A stretch of DNA of 64,000 bases from positions 1 to 64,000 of the forward strand of contig JAJRRA010000072.1 of assembly GCA_024279945.1 (NCBI GenBank), given 5' to 3'. The DNA is from Gammaproteobacteria bacterium. GTDB lineage: Bacteria > Pseudomonadota > Gammaproteobacteria > Xanthomonadales > SZUA-36. Below are positions 44,430 to 53,537 of this stretch, in pieces; position 1 is the first letter of the stretch; every line of letters begins with the position of its first letter. The notes under the pieces are model-generated. The model was given only the letters and a program-made list of their open reading frames with translations, searched no databases and was not told the DNA's origin. Both the position numbers and the translations under genes were made by a program.

Positions 44430-44837
44430 ATGGCAAGAAGACATGCACATACTGAAGAAGCCGAGATCAACATCACGCCGATGCTGGACATCGTCTTTAT
44501 CATGTTGATTTTTTTTATCGTAACGACGTACTTCACCAAGGAAACGGGTGCCAGTATCATCAAGCCGGAAGCCGAGCAGGCTGTCGCTTTGAGGAATGGA
44601 ACCATATTGATCGGGGTCAGGCCTAATGATGATATCTGGATGGCCAAACGGCAGATCGAGTTACGGGAAGTCCGCCAGATGGTCGAGCGCGCCAGGGCGG
44701 AGAACCCGGAAGGCAGCGTTGTTATCGTTGCGGACAGGGGTTCGCGCATTGGTACGGTGACCCAGGTGATGGACCAGGTGAGACTGGCCGGTATCGAGGG
44801 TATTGCCATCTCCGCTGAGAAGCCTGGCGGACAGTAA
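44430..44837 (+). CDS. exbD: ExbD-type biopolymer transport protein
   Basis: 135 aa, ATG 44430 with GAGGA seven bases upstream. EEAEINITPMLDIVFIMLIFFIVTTYF near 9-35 contains the essential membrane Asp in MLDIVFIMLIFFIV; the remaining ~95 residues form the periplasmic domain (VVIVADRGSRIGTVTQVMDQVRLAGIEGIAIS). Completes the ExbB-ExbD motor. Confidence 0.92.
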   Translation: MARRHAHTEEAEINITPMLDIVFIMLIFFIVTTYFTKETGASIIKPEAEQAVALRNGTILIGVRPNDDIWMAKRQIELREVRQMVERARAENPEGSVVIVADRGSRIGTVTQVMDQVRLAGIEGIAISAEKPGGQ

Positions 44838-44873
44838 AGATGAAAACATTCCGGAAATGACAAGCCTGCAAAG

Positions 44874-45518
44874 ATGAAACACCTACGATTACTCATCGCT
44901 GCTTTGCTGGCCGTGGCCGTGACCTTCGGCCTGTTCCTGTTCATGAACCAGTTGATTTCCTCTGGTGGGGACAATCGTGCGGACCTGGGAGCGATTGCAG
45001 GCATCCATTTCGGCCCGGTTGAAATACCGGATGAGATTGTAAGCAAGAGCCGGAGAAAGCCCAAAAAGCCCCCACCACCCAAGGATCCACCGCCACCGCC
45101 AAAGATGAAAGTTTCCAGCATGAATCAGCAGGTTCAGAACATTCCGGCGATGAACATACCGAACCTCGACGTACCACTGGTGGGTGGCGGCGGCATGTTT
45201 ATTGGTAATTTCCAGCAAGTGGACCAGAAAGCAGAGGGTGACATTATTCCTATTGTCGTCATCAGGCCCATTTATCCGCGTGATGCTGCACTCAAGGGTA
45301 CTGAGGGCTGGGTGAAAATTGAATTTACGATCACAGAAACCGGTATGGTTAAGAGTCCAAAGGTAGTCGATGCCAAGCCTCCCAGGGTATTCAACCGGGC
45401 AGCCATTCGCGCCATTCTCAAGTGGAAATTCAAACCCCGTGTTGTCGAGGGTGTCGCGGTAGAGCGCCGGGCCAGTCAGATTATTGATTTCACACTCGAT
45501 AGCGCCACAGGGAACTGA
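44874..45518 (+). CDS. tonB: TonB-like energy transducer
   Basis: 214 aa, short as in TonB2-type proteins. N-terminal anchor (LLIAALLAVAVTFGLFLFMNQL), a proline-rich linker KPKKPPPPKDPPPPP near 63, and the C-terminal TonB domain: VIRPIYPRDAALKGTEGWVKIEFTITETG near 122-150 and FNRAAIRAILKWKFKPRVVEG near 172 (YP-x-A and W-x-F-x-P motifs). Spans the periplasm to the TonB boxes of receptors such as the one at 74-2464. Confidence 0.92.
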   Translation: MKHLRLLIAALLAVAVTFGLFLFMNQLISSGGDNRADLGAIAGIHFGPVEIPDEIVSKSRRKPKKPPPPKDPPPPPKMKVSSMNQQVQNIPAMNIPNLDVPLVGGGGMFIGNFQQVDQKAEGDIIPIVVIRPIYPRDAALKGTEGWVKIEFTITETGMVKSPKVVDAKPPRVFNRAAIRAILKWKFKPRVVEGVAVERRASQIIDFTLDSATGN

Positions 45519-45519
45519 G

Positions 45520-46794
45520 ATGAGTCGCGTCCTGAACCATGTGATTACCGTTGTCGCCCTGTCGATTTCCCTGTTGGCATCGACCAGCGCCACGGTATTC
45601 GCCCAGGCATCCGAGTGCAATACAAAGCGACAGGTAGGCACCAATGCATTGGATGAATTCACCTGGAAACAGCTCAACAGGGTGTATGAATACGTCAGCG
45701 AGGAAAAGTACGATGAAGCCTTTGAGCAGCTTCAGAGAATGATGGCCCGGGCCGGCAAGCAACGCTATCTGCGAGCTGTTTTGAGTCAGGCGCTGGCCCA
45801 GGTGGAGTGGTCACGTGAAAACTACGCGCAGGCCCTCAAGTTTTTCGAAGCAGCAGTGGAGTTTGATGCCCTGCCGGATCAGACACATTTTTCGCTGATG
45901 TACCAGATATCTCAGCTGTATTACATGCAGGAGCGCTACAGCGAAGCGCTCGACAAATTGGAATTATGGTTCTGCAAATCGCCCGCTGACAAAATTACCC
46001 CCGCAGCCTATGTATTACAGGCATCAATCTATGTCCAACTGAAAAATTACGCTAAAACCATCAAGGCCATTGATACGGCGATTGCCATGGCAGAAGATCC
46101 CAAGGAGCAGTGGTACCTGCTCAAGTTGGCCTCTCATTATGAATTGGACCAGTATCCCCAGGCTGCACAAACCCTCGAAGTCATGATCGCCCGTTGGCCG
46201 CAAGACAAAACTTACTGGATCCAGCTATCGCAGATTTACTACAAACTTAAACAGGAAGAAAAAGCGCTGGCCGTGATGGCATTAGCCTACCGTAATGGTT
46301 TGCTGGATAAGCAGGCTGATCTCACTTACCTGTCAAGCCTGTACAGTAATTCGGGTGTGCCTTTCAAGGCAGCGCTGGTATTGGAAAAAGGGATTGAGGA
46401 CGGAATCGTGGAGCCGACCCGGAATCACTGGGCCGCAGTAGCGGATTCCTGGTATACAGCCGAAGAACTCGACCGGGCGCTGGTCGCTTATGAAAATGCG
46501 GGCAAAGCTTCAGAAGACGGAAAGATCGACCTGCGTCGTGGCTATATTCTGGTTGATCTTGAACGTTGGCCAGATGCCTTGAAAGCGCTGGATGCAGCAC
46601 TCAGCAAGGGTGGACTCACCGAGCCGAAAACAGGCGAAGCCTACCTGCTCAGAGGCATGACGCAGTTCAATCTGGGGAATTTTGACAGCGCCAGTGCAGA
46701 CTGGGGCAAAGCGGGTCGTTACGATCGTACCCGGGATGCCGCCAGGCAATGGATGAACCACCTGCGTGAAGAACGTCGCCGCAAAGCTTCCTGA
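45520..46794 (+). CDS. exported TPR protein of the TonB2-type system
   Basis: 424 aa from ATG 45520, one base after the tonB stop. Signal peptide (VVALSISLLASTSATVFAQAS), then tetratricopeptide repeats throughout (for example AQVEWSRENYAQALKFFEAAVEFD, YQISQLYYMQERYSEALDKLELWF, YVQLKNYAKTIKAIDTAIAMA, SWYTAEELDRALVAYENAGKAS). Periplasmic scaffold. TPR genes at this position are usual in DUF3450-ttpC-exbB-exbD-tonB loci; role probably in stabilising or targeting the complex. Confidence 0.85.
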   Translation: MSRVLNHVITVVALSISLLASTSATVFAQASECNTKRQVGTNALDEFTWKQLNRVYEYVSEEKYDEAFEQLQRMMARAGKQRYLRAVLSQALAQVEWSRENYAQALKFFEAAVEFDALPDQTHFSLMYQISQLYYMQERYSEALDKLELWFCKSPADKITPAAYVLQASIYVQLKNYAKTIKAIDTAIAMAEDPKEQWYLLKLASHYELDQYPQAAQTLEVMIARWPQDKTYWIQLSQIYYKLKQEEKALAVMALAYRNGLLDKQADLTYLSSLYSNSGVPFKAALVLEKGIEDGIVEPTRNHWAAVADSWYTAEELDRALVAYENAGKASEDGKIDLRRGYILVDLERWPDALKALDAALSKGGLTEPKTGEAYLLRGMTQFNLGNFDSASADWGKAGRYDRTRDAARQWMNHLREERRRKAS

Positions 46795-46812
46795 ATTTCC
46801 TTTTCCAGAGCC

Positions 46813-46855
46813 GGGGTCAGACCACTTTTTTCCAAAGAAAAAGTGCTCTGACCCC
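46813..46855. terminator. hairpin with GGGGTCAGA arms, dispersed-repeat type
   Basis: GGGGTCAGACCACTTTTTT pairs with AAAAAGTGCTCTGACCCC across a six-base loop, with one mismatch. It starts 18 bases after the TPR stop, so it can end the tonB operon. Palindromes with GGGGTCAGA-CTTTTT arms are a recurring intergenic repeat in proteobacteria; only one copy is seen in this window. Confidence 0.65.
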
Positions 46856-46915
46856 TTTCGAACAGGCGGAGCGGGTTCAGTTATTGATACGCTTTATAGG
46901 AGAGAATGGTAGTTG

Positions 46916-47824
46916 ATGGTGAATAAAATCGTGGTGGAGAAAGAAAAACTGATTGAGGCATTCCTTGACTCGGTGTGGGCCGAACGGGGGCTCAGCGAGA
47001 ATACTCTGCAGGCCTATCGCTATGATTTGCTGCAACTGGCGACCCAACAGGAAAAGCGCAACAGTGACCTGAAATCTGCCTCGCGGGAGGATCTGCTGCA
47101 TTTCCTGGCTTCACGGGTTCAGGAAGGCAGAAGCCCGCGTTCACTTTCCCGCTATCTTTCCGGATTTCGGCAGTTTTACCGGTGGCTTTTACGCGAAGGC
47201 CGGATTTCCCATGATCCATCAGCTCTGATCGAGAGCCCACGCCTGGGTCGCGGTTTGCCGAAGGCACTTGGTGAGCAACAGGTGGAAGACTTGCTGGAGG
47301 CGCCGGATGTCGGTACTCCGCTGGGTTTGCGCGATCGTGCCATGCTTGAATTAATGTATGCCACCGGCTTGCGTGTGAGTGAACTGATTGGCCTGGAACT
47401 TCCCAGGCTAAATCTGAATCAGGGTGTGGTCAGGGTCATGGGTAAAGGCGACAAAGAAAGGCTGGTTCCGCTGGGCGAAGAGTCAATTTCCTGGTTGTTC
47501 AGGTACCTGGAACACAGCAGGCCGGAATTGATGCGCGGAGCGGACTGTGCGAAGATTTTTGTGACGACAAGGAAGGCCGGGATGACCCGCCAGGCTTTTT
47601 GGCATTCCATTCGAAAACACGCGCGGGTGGCAGCCATCGAGCAGCAGGTTTCCCCGCATATGCTGAGGCATTCATTCGCCACACACTTGTTGAACCATGG
47701 TGCGGACCTGAGGGTTGTGCAGTTGTTGCTTGGGCACAGCGATCTTTCGACCACGCAGATTTATACCCACATTGCCCGTGAAGGATTGAAAAAACTTCAC
47801 AGCAAACATCACCCCCGTGGGTAA
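46916..47824 (+). CDS. xerD: tyrosine recombinase XerD
   Basis: 302 aa from ATG 46916, AGGAGA about 12 bases upstream. N-terminal SAM-like domain (FLDSVWAERGLSENTLQAYRYDLLQL), then catalytic residues in order: Arg in ATGLRVSELIGL near 147, Lys in MGKGDKERLVPLG near 171, His-x-x-Arg in SPHMLRHSFATHLL near 243, His in LLGHSDLSTTQIYTH near 270 with the Tyr nucleophile. Resolves chromosome dimers at dif with XerC. The xerD-dsbC order fits gammaproteobacterial practice, supporting XerD over XerC. Confidence 0.93.
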   Translation: MVNKIVVEKEKLIEAFLDSVWAERGLSENTLQAYRYDLLQLATQQEKRNSDLKSASREDLLHFLASRVQEGRSPRSLSRYLSGFRQFYRWLLREGRISHDPSALIESPRLGRGLPKALGEQQVEDLLEAPDVGTPLGLRDRAMLELMYATGLRVSELIGLELPRLNLNQGVVRVMGKGDKERLVPLGEESISWLFRYLEHSRPELMRGADCAKIFVTTRKAGMTRQAFWHSIRKHARVAAIEQQVSPHMLRHSFATHLLNHGADLRVVQLLLGHSDLSTTQIYTHIAREGLKKLHSKHHPRG

Positions 47825-47991
47825 ATCGATTCCCTGGCAGTCTGTCGGATTTAAAACCATCGCATCGGGCGGAACTTTAGTATCATTCCACGCTCTATCA
47901 ATACCAGCATGGTGAATTGCCCATGGCACCGCTTGTCTGAAACTACGGAAATTCACTGGAAGAGACTTGAATTAATAATTAGAGGTACGCC

Positions 47992-48732
47992 ATGAGGCAC
48001 TGCAACACAGGATTAACTATTTTATTGCTCACCGTTTCGTTGACGGCCGCGGCACAAGACGATTACAGTATGATTGAAAAGCGAATCCGCACGCTGTCTC
48101 CGAGTGTGGACACCATTGCCATATCTGAAACACCCATTGACGGTATTTTGCAGGTTCAGATCAACGGGGATATCGTCTACACCTCTGCGGATGGGAAATA
48201 TCTGTTCCAGGGGCGGATTATCGATCTGGATACACGCGAAGACCTGACCGAGGTTGCCAAGGCAGGACTGCGCAAGGAACTGATGGACAGAATCGACCCT
48301 GCCGAGCAAATTACTTTTGCCCCGGAAAATCCGGTCTATGACCTGACGGTATTCACCGATATCGATTGTGGCTATTGCCGGAAACTGCACTCGCAGATAG
48401 ACGAATACAACAAGCAGGGAATTGCTATTCACTATATGTCCTTCCCGCGTGCGGGCATTGGTTCACGATCCTATGAAAAGGCCGTTTCTGTCTGGTGTGC
48501 AGATGATCAGCAATCCGCATTGACCGATGCCAAGTTGGGTGCCGAGCCCGATCCCGCACAATGTAAAAACCCGGTTGCAGAGCAATACCAGTTGGGTATC
48601 GATTTGGGAGTGACTGGTACACCGGCACTACTGACATCCAGTGGCCAGCTAATTCCTGGTTACGTACCGCCTGATCAACTGCGCCTCCGTCTGGACCGCT
48701 TGTCTGCAGCGGCAACGCAGGCTGCGAACTAA
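47992..48732 (+). CDS. dsbC: thiol:disulfide interchange protein DsbC
   Basis: 246 aa. Signal peptide MRHCNTGLTILLLTVSLTAAAQ, N-terminal dimerisation domain (TISETPIDGILQVQINGDIVYTSADGKYLFQG), then a thioredoxin domain with the active site CGYC near 125 and the cis-proline in VTGTPALLTSSGQLIPGYVPP near 213. A disulfide isomerase of the periplasm, kept reduced by DsbD. Two further cysteines (CADDQQ, QCK) are in place. Confidence 0.93.
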   Translation: MRHCNTGLTILLLTVSLTAAAQDDYSMIEKRIRTLSPSVDTIAISETPIDGILQVQINGDIVYTSADGKYLFQGRIIDLDTREDLTEVAKAGLRKELMDRIDPAEQITFAPENPVYDLTVFTDIDCGYCRKLHSQIDEYNKQGIAIHYMSFPRAGIGSRSYEKAVSVWCADDQQSALTDAKLGAEPDPAQCKNPVAEQYQLGIDLGVTGTPALLTSSGQLIPGYVPPDQLRLRLDRLSAAATQAAN

Positions 48733-48878
48733 AATCTGCCTGTTTTTGGCAGCCTGGGCTTGGGGCAAAAAGCAGCTAAAAAATATCACGGCAATACCAC
48801 CTGGGAGGAGTACTGAGGTAAAATGACATCCCGATAGCCGGGAATCTGTTCCGACTGCAAACATCCGGGAGTGTTGCC

Positions 48879-51800
48879 TTGTCCGAGTTCACCTGTCTTT
48901 TGGGAGAGCCCGCCCTATCTGATTTTCGCAAACGGAAGATTGTAAAGCGTCTGGCCGGTATCTCCGGCCTTTGTGCTACGCTCAAAGCGAATTTTGTCTA
49001 CCTGGTAGAGTCTGCAGCAAGCCTTGATGAACAGGAGATAACCCGCCTGCAAGACCTGTTACATGGTGAACTCACCCGCGAGTTGCACAGCGAGGATCTC
49101 CATCTGGTCGTTCCGCGCCTGGGCACGCAGTCACCCTGGTCATCAAAAGCCACAGATATTGCCCGGCGCTGTGGTCTGGACAGCGTTCAGCGTATTGAGA
49201 GGGGTACGGCCTACTTTGTCAGGGGTTCACATTTTCTTGCCCCGGACCAGCGAATTCGTCTCCGGAGTATGTTGCATGACCGCATGACCCAATCGGTGCT
49301 TGCTTCACTGGCCGATGCGCACGAACTGTTTATTCACAATGAACCGGCACGTCTTGGGTGCATTAGTGTCAGCGAACGGGGTAGTGATGCACTCAGGGCT
49401 GCAAACCGCGATCTTGGGCTGGCTCTTTCCGAAGATGAAATTGCCTACCTGCTTGAAGCCTATGCTGCGATGGGTAGAAATCCAACCGACGCTGAACTGA
49501 TGATGTTCGCTCAGGCCAATTCAGAGCATTGTCGCCATAAAATATTTAATGCGCAGTGGATTATTGACGGTGATCGCAAGGCGCAATCCCTGTTCAGTAT
49601 GATTCGTAATACACATGCCAAATCGCCTGATGGCGTTCTTTCTGCGTACCATGATAACTCAGCCGTGCTGGCCGGCCCGCTCGGAGAGCGCTTCTTCGTC
49701 GATGCCGAGTGCGGCGCTTATATCTGGAAGACCGAAAAGCTCCCGTTTCAAATCAAGGTTGAAACACATAATCATCCAACGGCCATTTCTCCATTTCCGG
49801 GGCAGCTACCGGTTCCGGAGGCGAAATTCGTGATGAATCAGCCACTGGCCGTGGCGCCAGACCCAAGGTCGGGCTGACCGGTTATTCGGTTTCTCATCTC
49901 GATATCCCGGGCCTTAGTTTTCCCTGGACGATAGATTCCGGCAAACCGGATCGGATCGCCAGTTCACTGGATATCATGATCGAAGGCCCGATTGGCGGCG
50001 CCGCATTCAACAATGAATTTGGCCGACCGGCTTTGTGTGGTTATTTTCGGACGTTTGAACAGGAAGTTGGCGGTGCCTTATGGGGCTACCACAAGCCCAT
50101 TATGATTGCCGGCGGCATGGGCAGTATTCGTGAGCAACACGTTGATAAACGGCCCCTCATTCCGGGCGCCAGCATCGTGGTGCTGGGCGGACCCGCCATG
50201 TTGATCGGACTGGGCGGTGGTGCTGCTTCCTCGGTTGGCAGTGGGCAGAGTCAGGAAGACCTTGATTTCGCATCGGTCCAGCGGGGTAACCCTGAAATGC
50301 AACGGCGCTGTCAAGAAGTGATCGATACGTGCTGGGCGATGGGCGAAAATAATCCCATACTTTCTATCCATGATGTCGGTGCCGGCGGTCTTTCCAATGC
50401 CTTGCCCGAATTGCTCAATGACGGCGGTTGCGGTGGTGAGTTGGAGTTGCGCCGCATCCCCAGTGCTGACATGGCGATGTCGCCGATGGAAATCTGGTGC
50501 AACGAAGCCCAGGAGCGGTATGTTCTGGCTATCGACCCGACCGCTGTTGAAATCTTTGCGGCCATGTGTGTACGGGAACGATGCCCCTTTGCCATTGTGG
50601 GTGAGGCTACCCAACGGCGTCGGCTCAGCCTGTCGGATGAATTACTGGGTGAAGATCCGGTGGATATGCCGCTGGATGTGCTGCTGAGTAATCCTCCCAG
50701 CATGCTTCGTGATATTGAAAGGCAGACTTTTAGCAGTAAGGAGTTCAATCCTGCTATTTACGATTTCCGCGAATCGCTGCGTCGCGTTTTACGCTTCCCT
50801 GCGGTTGGCAGTAAATCTTTCCTGATTACCATCGGAGACCGTTCCGTGGGTGGCCTGGTCACCCGGGATCAGATGGCAGGCCCGTGGCAGGTACCTGTGG
50901 CTGACGCGGCAGTGACCCTGAGCGGATTCCAGTCCATCAGCGGTGAAGCCATGGCGATGGGTGAGCGTACGCCGCTTGCGGTGATTAATGGTCCGGCATC
51001 AGGACGCATGGCTATTGCAGAGGCGATTACCAATATCGCTTCCGCTGCAATTGCCGATATTTCCAATATCCGGCTTTCTGCAAACTGGATGGCTGCGGCC
51101 GGTGAACCCGGCCAGGACGGCAGCCTGTTCGATACCGTACAGGCGATTGGTATGGAACTGTGCCCGGATCTCGGTATTGCCATCCCGGTGGGCAAGGATT
51201 CATTATCCCTGAAAACTGTGTGGCAGGACGAGACGGGTGAACGGCGTATGCTTGCGCCTGTTTCACTGATCGTATCGGCCTTCGCGCCGGTTGTAGACGT
51301 CACCAGGTCGCTAACGCCGCAGCTTGAAACCAGTCGTGGCGCCAGCCGTTTATTGTTGATCGACCTGGGCAACGGTCGCAACCGCATGGGAGGATCCGTA
51401 TTCGCACAGGTTCACTCAAAATTTGGAACACAAGTGGCCGACCTGGATTCAGCCGCGCAGTTGCGTGAATTCTTCGGGGCAGTGCAGGCACTGAACACAG
51501 CCGGCCTTGTGCAGGCCTATCATGACCGGTCGGATGGAGGATTGATCGTCACTCTGTGTGAAATGGCATTTGCCTCGCACTGTGGACTTGAAATCTCACT
51601 GGAACTAGCGTCTGAAGACCTGAATGCTTTCCTGTTCAACGAGGAACCGGGTGCCGTGATCCAGGTGGATGACAAAGTTATTGCCCGGGTTATGGCCATA
51701 CTGGGCTCTGCGGGACTGGAACCCATCGTGCAGGATCTTGGCCAGCCCGTTCCCGGTCAGCGCTTGAAGGTGCTGAACAAAGGTAGAATAGTTCTGGATG

Positions 51801-52747
51801 AATCTTTGCCGGGTCTGCAGAAACTCTGGTCTGAAACCAGCCATGCCGTGCAGCGGCTGAGGGATAACCCCGATTGCGCCGATCAGGAGTTGGAGTCCCT
51901 GCTGGACTGGCAGCGGCCCGGTTTGAAGCCACAATTAACCTTTGATCCATCAGAAAATCCGGCGGCGCCGATGATTGCGACCGGTGCGAGGCCGCAAGTG
52001 GCGATACTCAGAGAGCAAGGTGTCAACGGGCATGTTGAAATGGCTGCGGCTTTCGATCAGGCTGGATTTACATCGGTGGATCTGCATATGTCCGACCTGT
52101 TGGAAGGCCGGCGATCACTGGATCGCTTTTCCGGTTTCGTGGCCTGCGGAGGTTTTTCCTATGGTGACGTGTTGGGTGCAGGCCGGGGCTGGGCCAAATC
52201 CATTCTTTTTCACGATGATCTGCGTACACAGTTTGGCAACTTCCTGGCGCATGAAGGGAAGTTCGCGCTCGGAGTATGCAACGGCTGCCAGATGCTTTCT
52301 ACACTAAGGGAACTGATTCCGGGCGCAGCGGATTGGCCTGACTTCGTTGATAATGATTCCGAGCAGTTTGAAGCCCGGCTCAGCCTGGTTGAAGTGGGTG
52401 ACTCAGCCTCTGTTTTCTTTCAGGGGATGGCTGGGTCACGTATACCCGCGGTAACAGCTCACGGCGAAGGGCGAACAGATTTTAATGGCGGTGCGCTACC
52501 ATCCCAACTGATTGCTTTGCGCTATGTTGACAGCATGGGCAAGGCCACGGAACATTATCCGGATAATCCGAACGGTTCTCCGGGTGGAATTACCGGGCTG
52601 TGCAATACCGATGGGCGGGTTACCATCCTGATGCCGCACCCGGAACGTACGCTCAGAACCGTTAATTTTTCATGGGCCCCACAGGAGTGGAGTGATACAT
52701 CACCCTGGCAACGAATGTTTGTAAATGCCCGACAGTGGACGGACTGA
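48879..52747 (+). CDS. purL: phosphoribosylformylglycinamidine synthase PurL, with a one-base frameshift
   Basis: About 1289 aa if restored, matching the large gammaproteobacterial PurL. TTG 48879 has GGGAG seven bases upstream. The first frame runs to [16 protein letters not shown] and then breaks. The G-run at 49799-49802 lacks one G; adding it continues with [16 protein letters not shown]. Without it the first frame ends at 49877 and the second runs alone to 52747. ATP-binding AIRS-like domains ([39 protein letters not shown]) and the glutaminase ([17 protein letters not shown]) are intact. It makes FGAM from FGAR, glutamine and ATP. Sequencing error or recent inactivation cannot be told apart. 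Confidence 0.9.
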
Positions 52748-52748
52748 T

Positions 52749-53387
52749 ATGACGAATGATAACGAGGAGCTCAGGCTTAGTGAGCTACTGATACTGTCTG
52801 CACTGTGGATGCTGTTTGGTTTCATGGTGTGGTACTACCTGTCAGCTTTTCACGGCTTTCCCGCCCGGATTGCAGCCGAGGCGATCCTGCGGGAACTGCT
52901 TGGCAGTAATTTTCATCAGATCGTGGTCAACCCGGAACAGCATTTCCTGTTCCAGGTTGAAACAACCATTCCGTTTACTTTTCGCGATGGCACCACCGAG
53001 GCTCTGGGGTTCATCGTTAATCCCCTGATTTTCAGTTATGGATTGCCGCTGTTGTTCGGGCTGGTCATGGGGTCAGACGTCGGCTGGCTGAAAAAAATCT
53101 ACATTCTCCTGCTTGGTTACGTGACGATAACCATGGTGCAAATCTGGGGGGTTGTCTGGCAGTCCCTTAAAATGCTGGCCTTTAATTTTGGCGACCAGGC
53201 GCACCAGATTGTGCAGGATGCCGGCATTTCTGATACGGCTATTGCCTTGAGTTACCAGCTTGGTTCGCTGATCCTGCCGGCGCTGGCGCCTATTTTTGTC
53301 TGGGTTCTGACCAACCGGAGACTGGTCGAGCAATTCGTTGGTTGGGGTGCTGACCAAATCGAGGCTGGCGGAACCGAAAAGCCGTGA
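52749..53387 (+). CDS. integral membrane protein, resembling exosortase-associated proteins
   Basis: 212 aa from ATG 52749, right after the purL stop. Four or five hydrophobic helices (LLILSALWMLFGFMVWYYLSAF, FSYGLPLLFGLVMG, IYILLLGYVTITMVQIWGVVW, LSYQLGSLILPALAPIFVWVL). The WYY motif after the first helix and the topology recall the ~200-aa membrane proteins that accompany exosortase H-like enzymes. No exosortase gene or PEP-CTERM protein is in the window, so the link is weak. Function unknown. Confidence 0.55.
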   Translation: MTNDNEELRLSELLILSALWMLFGFMVWYYLSAFHGFPARIAAEAILRELLGSNFHQIVVNPEQHFLFQVETTIPFTFRDGTTEALGFIVNPLIFSYGLPLLFGLVMGSDVGWLKKIYILLLGYVTITMVQIWGVVWQSLKMLAFNFGDQAHQIVQDAGISDTAIALSYQLGSLILPALAPIFVWVLTNRRLVEQFVGWGADQIEAGGTEKP

Positions 53388-53537
53388 GGCTGTCAGAAAC
53401 CGGTATCATACCATTTCGGGAACGGCTGGATATCAGGCGCTGCAATGTGGTAATTCCACAAGTGATGACCGGCTCCAGCCGCCTTCCTGAGAGCCCCGGG
53501 GGACAGCAGATTGCAAGTCAGCGAAGAAAAAAGTGAA

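Noticed and set aside
48742-48762. Small hairpin CTGCC..GGCAG after dsbC
   Set aside because: Five-base stem and no T-run; too weak for a terminator.
52749-53387. An exosortase/PEP-CTERM sorting system
   Set aside because: Only a vaguely similar membrane protein is present; no exosortase, no PEP-CTERM substrate.
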